DNA of 64,000 nucleotides from Solimonas sp041659605 (GCA_041659605.1 JBAZXW010000018.1:1-64000), one strand, 5' to 3'. Positions 40,350-50,049 are shown, counted from the stretch's first letter. The notes: generated by a model not told the origin, from the sequence alone. Program-made: numbers and translations.

Positions 40350-41225
40350 ATGAACGCTGCGATGCGCGTGGCTGCAGCTCTGGCTCTGTTGTGCACGGCG
40401 GGAGCGGTGGCGGCCGAGGACGCGGAGGGCTGCAAGGATCATCCGCTGTTCAACCGGATCAAGGGCTACGGCCTGAGCGAATGCTCGTCCCAGGGCTTCG
40501 ACGAGGGGCGCTTTCCGGTCGGCGAGGCCCACGTGGACCGCGACCCTTCCTTCACCTACGAGACGGTCGAGGGCCCCAAGTCGGAGCTGGGGTACTACAC
40601 GCTCGAAGGCGAGCAGCCGGCAAGCGCGCTGCAGGTCGTCCGCAACTTCCAGAATGCGGCCAAGGCCGCCGGTGGCAGTGTGCTGGGCGAGTACAGGCAC
40701 GACCCCTTCGACCTGTCGCAGATCGGCGGTGGCGAACGTGCCACGACCATCAGGTTGAAGCAGGGCAACCGCGAGGTCTTTGCACTGGTGCGCGCGAGCA
40801 GCGAAGGGACCTACCACCTGACGATCGTCGAGCGCGAGGCGATGCAGCAGGAAATCGTCGCCAACGCCCTGCTCGACAAGATCAACCAGGCGGGCTTCGT
40901 CGCGATTGACGTTCGGTTCGACACCGGCAAGGCCACGATCAAACCGGAATCGAGCAAGCTGCTCGACGAGGTCGCGACCGCGCTCAAGTCAGCCGCGGCG
41001 CTCCGGCTCGAGGTCGCCGGGCACACGGACAACGTCGGCGGCGCGGCCGCGAACCAGACCCTGTCCGAGGCGCGCGCGCAGAGCGTCGTCGCCGCACTGG
41101 TCGCGCGCGGCATCGCCGCCGACCGCCTGACCCCGCGCGGCTACGGCCAGACCCGGCCGGTCGCGCCCAACACCACCGAAGACGGCCGCGCCGCCAACCG
41201 CCGCGTCGAGCTGGTCAAACGCTGA
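40350..41225 (+). CDS. OmpA-family protein
   Basis: The 291-residue protein has a signal peptide ending near AGAVAA, a novel-looking 150-residue N-terminal domain with a Cys pair (GCKDHP, SECSSQG), and a C-terminal OmpA-like peptidoglycan-binding domain (VRFDTGKATIKPESSKLLDEV; AGHTDNVG; LSEARAQSVVAAL; GYGQTRPVAPN; NRRVELVKR). It anchors to the cell wall from the periplasm or outer membrane. It heads a run of five same-strand envelope genes with tiny gaps or overlaps, ending at 44096. Confidence 0.9.
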   Translation: MNAAMRVAAALALLCTAGAVAAEDAEGCKDHPLFNRIKGYGLSECSSQGFDEGRFPVGEAHVDRDPSFTYETVEGPKSELGYYTLEGEQPASALQVVRNFQNAAKAAGGSVLGEYRHDPFDLSQIGGGERATTIRLKQGNREVFALVRASSEGTYHLTIVEREAMQQEIVANALLDKINQAGFVAIDVRFDTGKATIKPESSKLLDEVATALKSAAALRLEVAGHTDNVGGAAANQTLSEARAQSVVAALVARGIAADRLTPRGYGQTRPVAPNTTEDGRAANRRVELVKR

Positions 41226-41237
41226 AGGAGCCCCGTC

Positions 41238-41783
41238 ATGAGAACTTCGTACCTGTTGCCGGCCAGTCTCGCGCTGCTGCTCGCGGCCTGCGACCCGTCC
41301 GTGCCGCCGACCGCAGCGGCGCAGCCATCCGCGCCCGCTGCGGCCGCGGTGCCGCCCGAGGCCGTCGCCGCTGCACCCGCGGCGCCGCTGCCGCTCAACG
41401 CCGCGCCGGTCGATGTATGTGCGTTGCTCGGCGCCGAGGTCGCCGCGTCCGTGCTCGGTCCGCTGTCCGGCGCGCCAACCGCCAAGCCGGCGCAGGGCTC
41501 CCTGCTCGGCGAGTGTGACTACTCCGGCACCAACGGCTTGGCGATGGTGTCGGCGCGGCCGGCTGCGGAGTACGACGACACCGTGCGCTATGCCTCGCGC
41601 CGTGGCGGCACGCGCAGCCTCTCCGGACTCGCCGGCCCGGCCACGCTGACGCCCTCCGGGCTGATGCTGCAGCCGCAAGGACAGCGCTACTTTGTCGTCA
41701 TCAACGCGGTCGCCTTCCACGGCAGCGGCGAAGGCCTTGCCGAAGGCATCGCTCACAAGCTCACGTTCGGAGACACGCCATGA
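41238..41783 (+). CDS. Ala/Pro-rich lipoprotein of unknown function
   Basis: The 181-residue protein starts 12 bp after the OmpA gene behind AAGGAG. The signal ends in lipobox LAAC, followed by an Ala/Pro-rich linker to about residue 50. The folded part has two cysteines (DVCALLG, LGECDY) that could form a disulfide, and a motif VCALLGAEVAASVLG reminiscent of mycobacterial DUF3558-type lipoproteins, though I cannot confirm the family. It overlaps the next gene by 4 bases (ATGA). Confidence 0.8.
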   Translation: MRTSYLLPASLALLLAACDPSVPPTAAAQPSAPAAAAVPPEAVAAAPAAPLPLNAAPVDVCALLGAEVAASVLGPLSGAPTAKPAQGSLLGECDYSGTNGLAMVSARPAAEYDDTVRYASRRGGTRSLSGLAGPATLTPSGLMLQPQGQRYFVVINAVAFHGSGEGLAEGIAHKLTFGDTP

Positions 41784-42025
41784 GCCGAGCCGCACCGATG
41801 CTCGCACTGACACTGGTTCTGGCCGCCTGCGCAAGCACTGCACCTGATCCCGAGGCATCTACGCCGGAGCCAACCGCGCGGGATCAGGCCGCAGACAGAG
41901 TCGCCGAGAAGGGCCAGCGCCAGCAGGACCGGGTGAGCCAGAAAGTCGAGGACCGCGTCGACCAGGCCACCGACGAGGCCGTCGACAGCGTGCTCGACCG
42001 CGCGCTCGAACGCATCTTCAACTGA
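41780..42025 (+). CDS. Small charged lipoprotein
   Basis: This 81-residue protein overlaps its predecessor by ATGA. It has a lipobox LAAC after MSRAAPMLALTLV, then a Pro/Glu/Thr linker and a strongly charged amphipathic helix (DRVAEKGQRQQDRVSQKVED) rich in Gln, Arg and Asp. It looks like a coiled-coil tether from the membrane. No family recognised. Confidence 0.78.
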   Translation: MSRAAPMLALTLVLAACASTAPDPEASTPEPTARDQAADRVAEKGQRQQDRVSQKVEDRVDQATDEAVDSVLDRALERIFN

Positions 42026-42036
42026 GGGAACCGGTC

Positions 42037-43035
42037 ATAACTCCACGCACGATCCGCGTGCTCGCGCTTCTCGCCGGCACGGGCACCAGCTGTCTGCTCG
42101 CCCCAGCCGCCCGCGCCGACGGCGACTGCGACAGCCGCAGACTGAGCGCCGCAGAGCAGCGCTGGGTCGACGAGACCTTCTCTGTCCTGCGCGGTGCATT
42201 ACCCCGGACACCGGACGGCTGGGTCAGCTACGCACCTCACGAGCTGGATGGCTCGCCCGCACCGCCGGTCGATGCCGGCAAGCCCGACCGGATCTGCACG
42301 GACGCCCCCGGCCCGATGCCGATGCGCGTCAGCGCCGACTTCACGCCGCGCGACTCCGCATTGGCACAGATGTTGAGCCTGAGATCCCGCCAGACTGCGC
42401 TGCGCCGCGATGACGCGCGCGAGGAAGAGGGCATGGCCGCTGCGGCGACGCGAGCCGGCGCCGGCGACTTGATGACACTGCAGCAGGAGCTGATGGCCGC
42501 GCAGGCGCGCGGCGACATGGCGGCGATGCAGCGCCTTGCCGAACAGCTATCGCAACAGACCGGGCAGATGTCGCAGGCACAGCAGGGCGCCATCGCGGAC
42601 AGCATGGCGACCAGCGACGGGCTGCGGCAATCCGCGGCCGCGGAAGCGAGGCTGGCGGACGAGATCGAGGGCCTCCGCGACGCCGCCGCGCAGGCACCGC
42701 GCGTCAACGTCGTCATCGACCTCAACCCGGCCAGCCTGGGCAGCCGCCAGAAGCCGTCGTCGCGCGAGCTGCAGCTGCCGGGTGCGACCGCGGCCTGGAT
42801 CGACAGCGATGCCGGCACCTGCGGCATCGACAACGCACCCGACATCGCGCAGGCGACCGCGATTCTTGGCGCGGTGAGGATCGATCGCGACAATTCGATG
42901 TTCGTGTCCTACGAGCCGGCCGGCAGCGGCGGTGCGACCACGCAGCGCCGCAACGCCGTGGTCCAGGTCTGCGGCCGGTCGGCGGACGCCGAGCGATTCC
43001 TTCGCATGATCCGGTTCGAGGCATTACGCCCGTGA
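42037..43035 (+). CDS. Secreted protein of unknown function with helical middle; start codon uncertain
   Basis: The frame encodes about 332 residues. The best Shine-Dalgarno (GAGGG at 42024-42028) points to an ATA at 42037, which would give a normal signal peptide n-region (TPRTIRVLALLAG) ending near AARA. The first standard start is GTG 42058, which would lose the basic n-region. The mature part has Cys pairs (DCDSR, RICTD, TCGIDN, QVCGR), a Met/Gln-rich amphipathic helix (near 130-190) and a beta-rich C-terminus. I recognise no family. It overlaps the next gene as TGATG. Confidence 0.75.
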   Translation: MTPRTIRVLALLAGTGTSCLLAPAARADGDCDSRRLSAAEQRWVDETFSVLRGALPRTPDGWVSYAPHELDGSPAPPVDAGKPDRICTDAPGPMPMRVSADFTPRDSALAQMLSLRSRQTALRRDDAREEEGMAAAATRAGAGDLMTLQQELMAAQARGDMAAMQRLAEQLSQQTGQMSQAQQGAIADSMATSDGLRQSAAAEARLADEIEGLRDAAAQAPRVNVVIDLNPASLGSRQKPSSRELQLPGATAAWIDSDAGTCGIDNAPDIAQATAILGAVRIDRDNSMFVSYEPAGSGGATTQRRNAVVQVCGRSADAERFLRMIRFEALRP

Positions 43036-44096
43036 TGCGCCTCCTTATCCTGGCCACTGCGGTGGCACTGCTCGCCGGTCGCGCCGCTGCCGCCGCAGCG
43101 CCTGTCCATGCCCACATGGAGATCGTCAGTCAGTTCGTTGCGGAAGAGTACAACCCGGATGCCGAAACGCAGGACATGCGCGTCACCCGACGCACGCAGG
43201 GCCGCGAGATCTGGCGCAGCCAGCTGCGCGTGGAGCACATCCATCCGACACGCTGGCCGGAGATCAAGCGCAACTTTTCGACGACGACCCTCGATTTCCA
43301 CGACCTGGTCTGGGCCAGCAACGCACGCGAGCGCGCGCCCAATGCGCTCGGCGCGACCGGCGGCCGTCCGATGCCGGTGTGGCCAGTCACCTGCATCCAG
43401 GAAGAGGCCACCTGGACCCTGCTCGACGTGAACCGCAAGAGCGCGACCCTGCCGTCAAAGTGGGTCCTGGTGAAAACTGCAGAGCGCACCAGCGGCGGCA
43501 AGGCCGATCTCAATGCCGGCTTCTTCGTCGAGATGATGCGCAGCGAGCCCCTTCCCCCCGGCGACGAACCCGATTCGGCACCGCTTGTTGCCGGCACCGA
43601 CAACGAACCGGAGCGCGCCGCGCTGACACCATTCACGTATCACTTGTCGGCCGCGATTTCCGGCTTCATGGTCCGCAGCGACATCAGCGGCGTCGAGCGA
43701 GTGCTCGATACGGACACCGGGCAGTGGTCGGAATCGCAACTCGCTCCGCAGACCGGCGGCGTCGCGTTTCCGGTGTTCGCCCGGCGCACACGGCCGGCCA
43801 CTGCACACAACGGCGTCTCCGTATCGACGCTGACCCGGCCGGGACTGCGCGCAAGCCTCGTCGAGACGCTGATCGCCAATCCAGAGAACCTGACCGCGCC
43901 CATCAAGCAGACCGGCACGCTGACCGAGATCGAGTACGCGAGCGAGGTGGCCGGCGCACCGATGGTGCGCCGCCGTCGGACCATGACGAGGCTGAGCATC
44001 GAGCTGCAGGCGCAGGATCTGCCGCCTGCAGTGCCGCTGGCGGGCGAACTACCGCCGGCGATGCCTTTGTCGACCGATCCGCCAGCCCTCCGGTAG
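43035..44096 (+). CDS. Secreted protein of unknown function
   Basis: This 353-residue protein starts at the ATG in TGATG, translationally coupled to its predecessor; GTG 43032 is an alternative. The signal peptide MRLLILATAVALLAGRAAA is clear. The mature chain is rich in Thr, Arg and Glu with an aromatic strand region (WRSQLRVEHIHPTRWPEIKRN; WPVTCIQEEATW) and ends Pro-rich. It is the last gene of the OmpA/lipoprotein run. No family recognised; a periplasmic partner of the other four is likely. Confidence 0.78.
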   Translation: MRLLILATAVALLAGRAAAAAAPVHAHMEIVSQFVAEEYNPDAETQDMRVTRRTQGREIWRSQLRVEHIHPTRWPEIKRNFSTTTLDFHDLVWASNARERAPNALGATGGRPMPVWPVTCIQEEATWTLLDVNRKSATLPSKWVLVKTAERTSGGKADLNAGFFVEMMRSEPLPPGDEPDSAPLVAGTDNEPERAALTPFTYHLSAAISGFMVRSDISGVERVLDTDTGQWSESQLAPQTGGVAFPVFARRTRPATAHNGVSVSTLTRPGLRASLVETLIANPENLTAPIKQTGTLTEIEYASEVAGAPMVRRRRTMTRLSIELQAQDLPPAVPLAGELPPAMPLSTDPPALR

Positions 44097-44140
44097 ACGC
44101 AAGACGACGGCCCGCGGGCCGTGCCGCAGCGCAATACCGC

Positions 44141-45586
44141 TCAACGACGCGATTGCGGTCGCTGTGCGGCCTGCACTTCCTGCGACAGTTGCTGGAAGAA
44201 CTCGCCCAGCTTCTGATTGGGCTGCTTGAGCGCGTTCAGCTCCGAGACGATCCAGACGACGGCGGCGGCGAACGCCAGCGGCAGGAAGAACACCGCGAGC
44301 ACGATGAAGATCACCAGCATGCCGGTGCGATGCTGCTTGTACTGCGCCGACGTGATCGTGCGCCAGCGCGTGAGGACGCGGTCCAGTGCAGGCGTCGCCA
44401 CGCCGGCGCCGTGCATGCGTTCGAGCATGTCCGCCAGCCGCTGCTGCGCTGGACCGAGCTGCCCTGAACTGAGCTGCCCTGGACCGAGCTTCGTTTGCGC
44501 CGAGGCCGAAGACGTCGTCGGGCCCGGTCGGGCGGCGGGCGGTTTCGCTGCGGCAGGCGCTGTGCCCGCGGCCGACGGACGCGGGGCGCTGTGCTTCTGC
44601 TGCGTGGCCAGCCATGCGGCATAGGCGTTCGTGGGCACCGGGACAGTCTGAGCGCCCTGCTGCGCGCGGCGACGCCACAGGATCCAGGCGATCCAGGCCA
44701 GGGGCCCCGCGAGCAGCACGAGCAGGCTCAGCTCGGTGAATCGGGTTAGCAGCCACAGCAGCACGGCGCCCGCCATGGCCAGCGCGCAGGCCAGAGCCGC
44801 CGGCGCACGGGTGATCCGCCATGCGACGTTGACGACGAACAACAGGCCCACGACGGCCGCAATGAAAAAGGCCATCGCATCCATCGAGCCCGGCAGCCGG
44901 GCGAGGTTTGCAGGCAGCGTCGAGGGCAGCGCGTGGGCCTGCGCCTGCGCGCTGGTGGCGAACCAGGACGCTGTCCCCGCGGGACTCTCCGCGAGCGAAC
45001 TGGCCAGAATCTGCAGATCCTGCAGGAGCGCTTCGCGCGCACCGCCGAGCAGGGGAAATTCCGCGATGCCCTGCTGCACGGCATCGCCCGGCGGTGGCTC
45101 CGACGCGCCCGACGTGCCGTTCGCCATCTCGATCAGGCGGTAGGCGCCCAGCATCATCGCCTGATCGACGCTGCCGATCGCTGCCGACGGAATCACCGAT
45201 TCGTTGATGACGAGTTGCGACTCCGCGTCGGTGATCTGGTCGCGCAGACCTTCGCCCACGTAGATGACCACCTGCCCCTGCCCGGTCCACAGCAGCAGCA
45301 CACTGCGCTGCGCGCTGTCTTCGGTCTGCCAGATCTCCAGTGCGCGTCCGGCGCAATCCTCGGCCGTCTCGCCGTCGACCTCGTCGATCGTCAACACGGC
45401 AATCCGGATGCCGGTGTCTGCGGCGTAGTCCGACAAGACGCCGCCCAAGTGCAGCGTGACGTCGCTGCTCATGACGCCGGCCAGATCGCTCACATGCCCG
45501 AGCTGTTCCGGCAGGGGCGTCAACGCGCTCGCGACGCCCGTCGCGAGCGCCAGAACCAGGCCCATGCAGAATCGCCGTACGCGCAT
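44141..45586 (-). CDS. TPM-domain membrane protein with C-terminal helices
   Basis: The start at the ATG at 45586 (GGGGAAG upstream) gives 481 residues. A signal peptide ends near ASA, followed by a TPM (YgcG-like) domain: LGHVSDLAGVMSS, IRIAVLTIDEVDGE, RSVLLLWTGQGQVVIYVGEGL. Two hydrophobic hairpins follow (about 240-310), then an Ala/Pro/Gln-rich linker with LGPGQL/LSSGQL repeats, and a final membrane helix pair (about 425-455). TPM proteins in bacteria are linked to membrane protein maturation or stress but have no general function. A second TPM/LemA cluster begins 62 bp upstream. Confidence 0.82.
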   Translation of the reverse strand: MRVRRFCMGLVLALATGVASALTPLPEQLGHVSDLAGVMSSDVTLHLGGVLSDYAADTGIRIAVLTIDEVDGETAEDCAGRALEIWQTEDSAQRSVLLLWTGQGQVVIYVGEGLRDQITDAESQLVINESVIPSAAIGSVDQAMMLGAYRLIEMANGTSGASEPPPGDAVQQGIAEFPLLGGAREALLQDLQILASSLAESPAGTASWFATSAQAQAHALPSTLPANLARLPGSMDAMAFFIAAVVGLLFVVNVAWRITRAPAALACALAMAGAVLLWLLTRFTELSLLVLLAGPLAWIAWILWRRRAQQGAQTVPVPTNAYAAWLATQQKHSAPRPSAAGTAPAAAKPPAARPGPTTSSASAQTKLGPGQLSSGQLGPAQQRLADMLERMHGAGVATPALDRVLTRWRTITSAQYKQHRTGMLVIFIVLAVFFLPLAFAAAVVWIVSELNALKQPNQKLGEFFQQLSQEVQAAQRPQSRR

Positions 45587-45648
45587 GCCGCTTCCCCGTG
45601 CAATGGAACGATGATGCGCCGCGGGCATGGACCGGACAAGCCGAGACG

Positions 45649-46149
45649 CTACAGGACGACGGGGCGGTCCGACAGCTCGTTGCCGGCCGTGCGCGGCCCC
45701 GGCGGATGGCGCGCCAGCGCGGCCGCGACCGCGTCGATCCCGGCGATGGCGCCAGCCTCGAAGCGGCCGGCACGGAAGTGCTCCTCCATGATCCGGCAGC
45801 AGCTCTCCCACTCGCCCGGCGCGACGATGCCGCCGGCAACACCGCGATCGGCGACGATCTCGACGTCGCGGTCGGCGAGCAGCACATAGATCAGCACGCC
45901 GTTGTTGTACTCGGTGTCCCAGACGCGCTGCGCCGCGAACAGCTCCAGCGCGCGCTCGCGCGCCGGCTGATCGCCCCAGACCGCCGCCCATGGCAAGGCC
46001 GTCTCGACGACGAAGCGGATCTGCCCCGCGTGCCGGCCCTCGCATTCGCGGACCGCTTGCTCGATCCGCTCCAGCACAGCATCCGGAAAAGCCCGGCGCC
46101 GTTGCCAGTCGCTCATGCACAAATGCAGCAGCGCGCGCCTGAGGTTCAT
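45649..46149 (-). CDS. TPM-domain protein, short, cytoplasmic or membrane-bound
   Basis: This 166-residue protein starts 1 bp after the stop of the upstream TPM gene and so is translationally coupled to it. It lacks a signal peptide but has the TPM core: IRFVVETALPWAAVWG, RALELFAAQRVWDTEYNNGVLIYVLLADRDVEIVAD is split here into its VWDTEYNNGVLIYVLL block, and ends with EWESCCRIMEEHFRAG. Short TPM proteins following lemA and ygcG-like genes are common in proteobacteria, so this is the third member of that conserved unit. Confidence 0.85.
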   Translation of the reverse strand: MNLRRALLHLCMSDWQRRRAFPDAVLERIEQAVRECEGRHAGQIRFVVETALPWAAVWGDQPARERALELFAAQRVWDTEYNNGVLIYVLLADRDVEIVADRGVAGGIVAPGEWESCCRIMEEHFRAGRFEAGAIAGIDAVAAALARHPPGPRTAGNELSDRPVVL

Positions 46150-46150
46150 G

Positions 46151-47029
46151 TCACCAGCGCCCCGATGCCCCGCCGCCGCCGAAGCTGCCGCCGCCACCGC
46201 TGAAACCGCCACCGCCGCCGAATCCACCACCCCCGCCAAAGCCGCCGCCGCCCAAGCCACGCCCGCCATGCAGCGAGCCGACGCCGGTCAGCACCGCCAT
46301 GAAGGCGAGGAAGCCGACGAACAGCGCCAGCACCAGCGTGCCGGTGAGCAAGTAGGCGACGAAGCCGACCACGCCGGCGGCGACCACGCCGCCCGGCAGC
46401 GCGCCCAGCGTGCGACGCATGAAGCGGCCCAGCAACAGCGGCAACAGGAACAGGATCGCGAAGCCATCGCCGTCGCCGCGACGCTCTTGCGCCGGCGGCT
46501 CCGGCAAGGGTTCGCCCTGGATCACGCCCAGCATCTGCTCCACGCCCGCGGCGATGCCGCCGTTGAAGTCGCCGGCGCGTAAACGTGGCGTGATCGTTTC
46601 CTCAATGATGCGCTTGGCGATCGCGTCCGGCAGCACGCCTTCGAGGCCATAACCCACCTCGATGCGCAGCGCACGATCGTCCTTGGCGACCAGCAGCAGC
46701 GCGCCGTCGTCGACGCCTTTGCGCCCGAGCTTCCAGGCCTCGGCGACGCGCAGCGCGTACTGCTCGATCGTCTCCGGCTGCGTCGTCGCCACGACCAGCA
46801 CCGCGACCTGCGCGCCCTTCTGCTGCTCGAACGCGGCGAGACGCTGCGTCAGCGCTGCCTGCTGCGCACCGGTGAGCGTGCCGGTGAGGTCGGTGACGCG
46901 GGCGACGGGCGGGATGGCGACTTCGGCGAACCCAGCGTCAGCAACAAGAAGCAGGAACGCGGCGAACAACGCAATCCAACTCCCGTTCCCCCCGAGGGGG
47001 GAACGGGGACAAAGAACTGCGCGCCACAC
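46151..47029 (-). CDS. TPM-domain (YgcG-like) membrane protein with Gly-rich tail
   Basis: The frame runs from GTG 47029 to 46151 (292 residues), 1 bp after lemA. A hydrophobic signal (LFAAFLLLVADAGFA) precedes the TPM domain: PPVARVTDLTGTLTGAQQ, GAQVAVLVVATTQPE, DDGALLLVAKDDRALRIEVG. Two hydrophobic segments (about 195-255) are followed by a tail of Gly/Phe/Ser repeats ending GASGRW. The exact start is doubtful because the first 18 codons contain a perfect 26-base inverted repeat that looks like inserted intergenic sequence. It is the usual partner of LemA. Confidence 0.87.
   Translation of the reverse strand: MWRAVLCPRSPLGGNGSWIALFAAFLLLVADAGFAEVAIPPVARVTDLTGTLTGAQQAALTQRLAAFEQQKGAQVAVLVVATTQPETIEQYALRVAEAWKLGRKGVDDGALLLVAKDDRALRIEVGYGLEGVLPDAIAKRIIEETITPRLRAGDFNGGIAAGVEQMLGVIQGEPLPEPPAQERRGDGDGFAILFLLPLLLGRFMRRTLGALPGGVVAAGVVGFVAYLLTGTLVLALFVGFLAFMAVLTGVGSLHGGRGLGGGGFGGGGGFGGGGGFSGGGGSFGGGGASGRW
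46982..47007. repeat. Perfect inverted repeat at the 5' end of the TPM gene
   Basis: CCCGTTCCCCCC and GGGGGGAACGGG are complementary 12-bp arms around GA. It lies just after lemA and inside the apparent N-terminus of the next frame, where an mRNA hairpin could reduce translation or mark the true start downstream. Confidence 0.75.
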
Positions 47030-47030
47030 C

Positions 47031-47627
47031 TCAATTCCCGCCGCCGAAATCCACTTCCGGCGGCTTGGAAATCGACTTCTCGTCTTCGACGGTGAAGCTC
47101 GGCTTGACGGCCATGCCGAACATCATCGCGGTCAGATTACTCGGGAACGAGCGCACCGTCGTGTTGTACGCCTGCACCGCCTGGATGTAGCGGTTGCGCG
47201 CGACGGTGATACGGTTCTCGGTGCCTTCGAGCTGCGCCTGCAGGTCGCGGAACAACGCGTCGGACTTGAGCTGCGGATAGTTCTCGGTGACGACCAGCAG
47301 GCGCGACAGCGCGCTCGACAGTTCGCCCTGGGCCGCGCCGAAACGCTGCAGCGCGCCGGCGTCGTTGACCATGTCCGGCGTGACGTTGACCTGGCCAACG
47401 CGCGCGCGCGCATTGGTGACTTCGGTCAACACCTTCTCCTCCTGCGCCGCGTAGCCCTTCACGGTGTTGACCAGGTTCGGCACCAGGTCGGCGCGGCGCT
47501 GGTACTGGTTCAGCACCTCGGCCCAGCCGGCCTTGATCTGTTCGTCCTGGCTCTGCAGCGTGTTGTAGCCGCAACCGGACAGCAGTGCGGATGTCACCAT
47601 CAGGAACAGCGCAGCGATGCGTTTCAT
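47031..47627 (-). CDS. lemA: LemA-family lipoprotein
   Basis: The 198-residue protein begins MKRIAALFLMVTSALLSGC, so unlike many LemA proteins it looks lipidated (LSGC). The LemA core follows: YNTLQSQDEQIKAGWAEVLNQY, RRADLVPNLVNTVKGYA, and a helical C-terminus with ENYPQLKSDALFRDLQ and RNRYIQAVQAYNTTVRSFPSN. It heads the lemA-TPM-TPM operon. The molecular role is unsettled; links to membrane or envelope quality control are reported for the family. Confidence 0.95.
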   Translation of the reverse strand: MKRIAALFLMVTSALLSGCGYNTLQSQDEQIKAGWAEVLNQYQRRADLVPNLVNTVKGYAAQEEKVLTEVTNARARVGQVNVTPDMVNDAGALQRFGAAQGELSSALSRLLVVTENYPQLKSDALFRDLQAQLEGTENRITVARNRYIQAVQAYNTTVRSFPSNLTAMMFGMAVKPSFTVEDEKSISKPPEVDFGGGN

Positions 47628-47694
47628 CGGCTTGGAACTCCGTCAACAAAAAGGCCACGCCCACTATGTAGGCGCGGCCCCTTCGGTTTCAAGC

Positions 47695-47736
47695 GTAGGG
47701 CGGCCCGTGGCCGCCTGCGGGCGTGGCCCGCCCTAC
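47695..47736. repeat. REP-like palindrome, GTAGGGCGG type
   Basis: GTAGGGCGGCCCGTGGCC pairs with GGGCGTGGCCCGCCCTAC. It lies between lemA and pgk, and its right-hand CTA provides the TAG stop codon of pgk. Confidence 0.75.
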
Positions 47737-48914
47737 TCTGCGCGCGCCTCGAGCGCCGCGACCGCCGGCAGCGTCTTGCCTTCGAGGAACTCAAGGAACG
47801 CGCCACCGCCGGTGGAGATGTAGTCGATCTTGTCGGCGACACCGAACTTGTCGATCGCCGCCAGCGTGTCGCCGCCACCGGCAAGGGAAAACGCATTCGA
47901 TTCGGCGATCGCCTTGGCCAGCGCCTTGGTGCCGCCGGCGAAGGCGTCGTACTCGAATACGCCGACCGGGCCATTCCAGACGATCGTGCCGGCGTTGCGC
48001 AGCTGCCCGGCGAGCTTGGCGCGCGTCTTCGGGCCGATGTCGAGAATCATCTCGTCGTCGTGAATGTCGCCCACCGAGCGCACTTCGGCGCGCGCTTCGG
48101 CGGAAATCTCGGTGGCGACGACCACGTCCTCCGGCAGCGGGATGTCGCCGCCACGCGCCTGGATCTTGGCGCGGATCGCCTTGGCGGTGTCGATCATGTC
48201 CATCTCGCACAGCGACTTGCCGATCTTGTGCCCGGCCGCGGCGAGGAAGGTGTTAGCGATGCCGCCGCCAATGATCAGCTGGTCGGCCTTGTCGGCAAGG
48301 TTGTTGAGCAGGTCGAGCTTGGTCGACACCTTGCTGCCGCCGACGATGACCGCAAGCGGCCGCTTGGGACTGGCCAGCGCCTTGCCGAGCGCGTCGAGCT
48401 CGGCCGCCAGCAGCGGACCGGCGCAGGCTACGGGTGCAAACCTGGCAACGCCGTGCGTCGAGGCCTCGGCACGGTGCGCGGTGCCGAAGGCGTCCATCAC
48501 GTAGATGTCGCACAGCGCCGCCATCTTCTTCGACAGCGCCTCGTCGTCATCCTTCTCGCCCTTGAGGAAGCGCGTGTTCTCGCCCAGTGCGATCTGCCCC
48601 GGCTCCAGCGCGACGCCGTCGATCCAGTTGCTGATCAGCGGCACGGTGCGCTCGAGCGCGTTCGACAGCCAGCCGGCGACCAAGGTCAGCGACGCATCCG
48701 GATCGAGCTTGCCGGCCTTGGGCCGCCCCAGGTGCGAGACAACCAGCACCGACGCGCCGCGCTCCAGCGCGAGCTTGAGCGTCGGCAGCGAGGCGCGCAG
48801 GCGCGCGTCGGAGGTGATCTTGCCGTTGTGGATCGGCACGTTGAGATCCTGGCGGATCAGCAGGCGCTTGCCGGCCAGGTCGAGATCGGACATGCGGAGG
48901 ACGGTCATCTGCAT
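47733..48914 (-). CDS. pgk: Phosphoglycerate kinase
   Basis: Pgk transfers phosphate between 1,3-bisphosphoglycerate and ADP. The 393-residue length is normal. Conserved blocks are LLIRQDLNVP, SHLGRPKAG, NTRFLKGEKD, AVIVGGSKVSTKLDLL, VWNGPVGVFE and the phosphate loop LAGGGDTLAAI. ATG 48914 and ATG 48908 are both possible. It is last in the tkt-gap-pgk order, but a 120-bp cluster of palindromes separates it from gap, and its stop codon sits in a REP-like element. Confidence 0.98.
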   Translation of the reverse strand: MQMTVLRMSDLDLAGKRLLIRQDLNVPIHNGKITSDARLRASLPTLKLALERGASVLVVSHLGRPKAGKLDPDASLTLVAGWLSNALERTVPLISNWIDGVALEPGQIALGENTRFLKGEKDDDEALSKKMAALCDIYVMDAFGTAHRAEASTHGVARFAPVACAGPLLAAELDALGKALASPKRPLAVIVGGSKVSTKLDLLNNLADKADQLIIGGGIANTFLAAAGHKIGKSLCEMDMIDTAKAIRAKIQARGGDIPLPEDVVVATEISAEARAEVRSVGDIHDDEMILDIGPKTRAKLAGQLRNAGTIVWNGPVGVFEYDAFAGGTKALAKAIAESNAFSLAGGGDTLAAIDKFGVADKIDYISTGGGAFLEFLEGKTLPAVAALEARAE

Positions 48915-48928
48915 ACTCCTTCAGCTTC

Positions 48929-49047
48929 GTCATTCCCGCGCATGCGGGAATCCAATCTTGTGTCCAGAAACAGCACTCCCCGCTTGCGCGGGGAGCCTGG
49001 ATCCCCGCCTTACGCGGGGATGACGATTCGCGCCGCGGCGCGAATCG

Positions 49048-49049
<2 letters not shown>
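48929..49049. repeat. Cluster of palindromes between gap and pgk
   Basis: Four inverted repeats follow one another: ATTCCCGCGCATGCGGGAAT (about 48932-48951), CTCCCCGCTTGCGCGGGGAG (48976-48995), ATCCCCGCCTTACGCGGGGAT (about 49001-49021), and a perfect 28-bp palindrome GACGATTCGCGCC.. at 49022-49049 overlapping the gap stop codon. The first three are of the ATTCCCGC intergenic repeat type. Spacing and arm sequences differ, so this is not a CRISPR. Confidence 0.88.
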
Positions 49050-50049
<1,000 letters not shown>

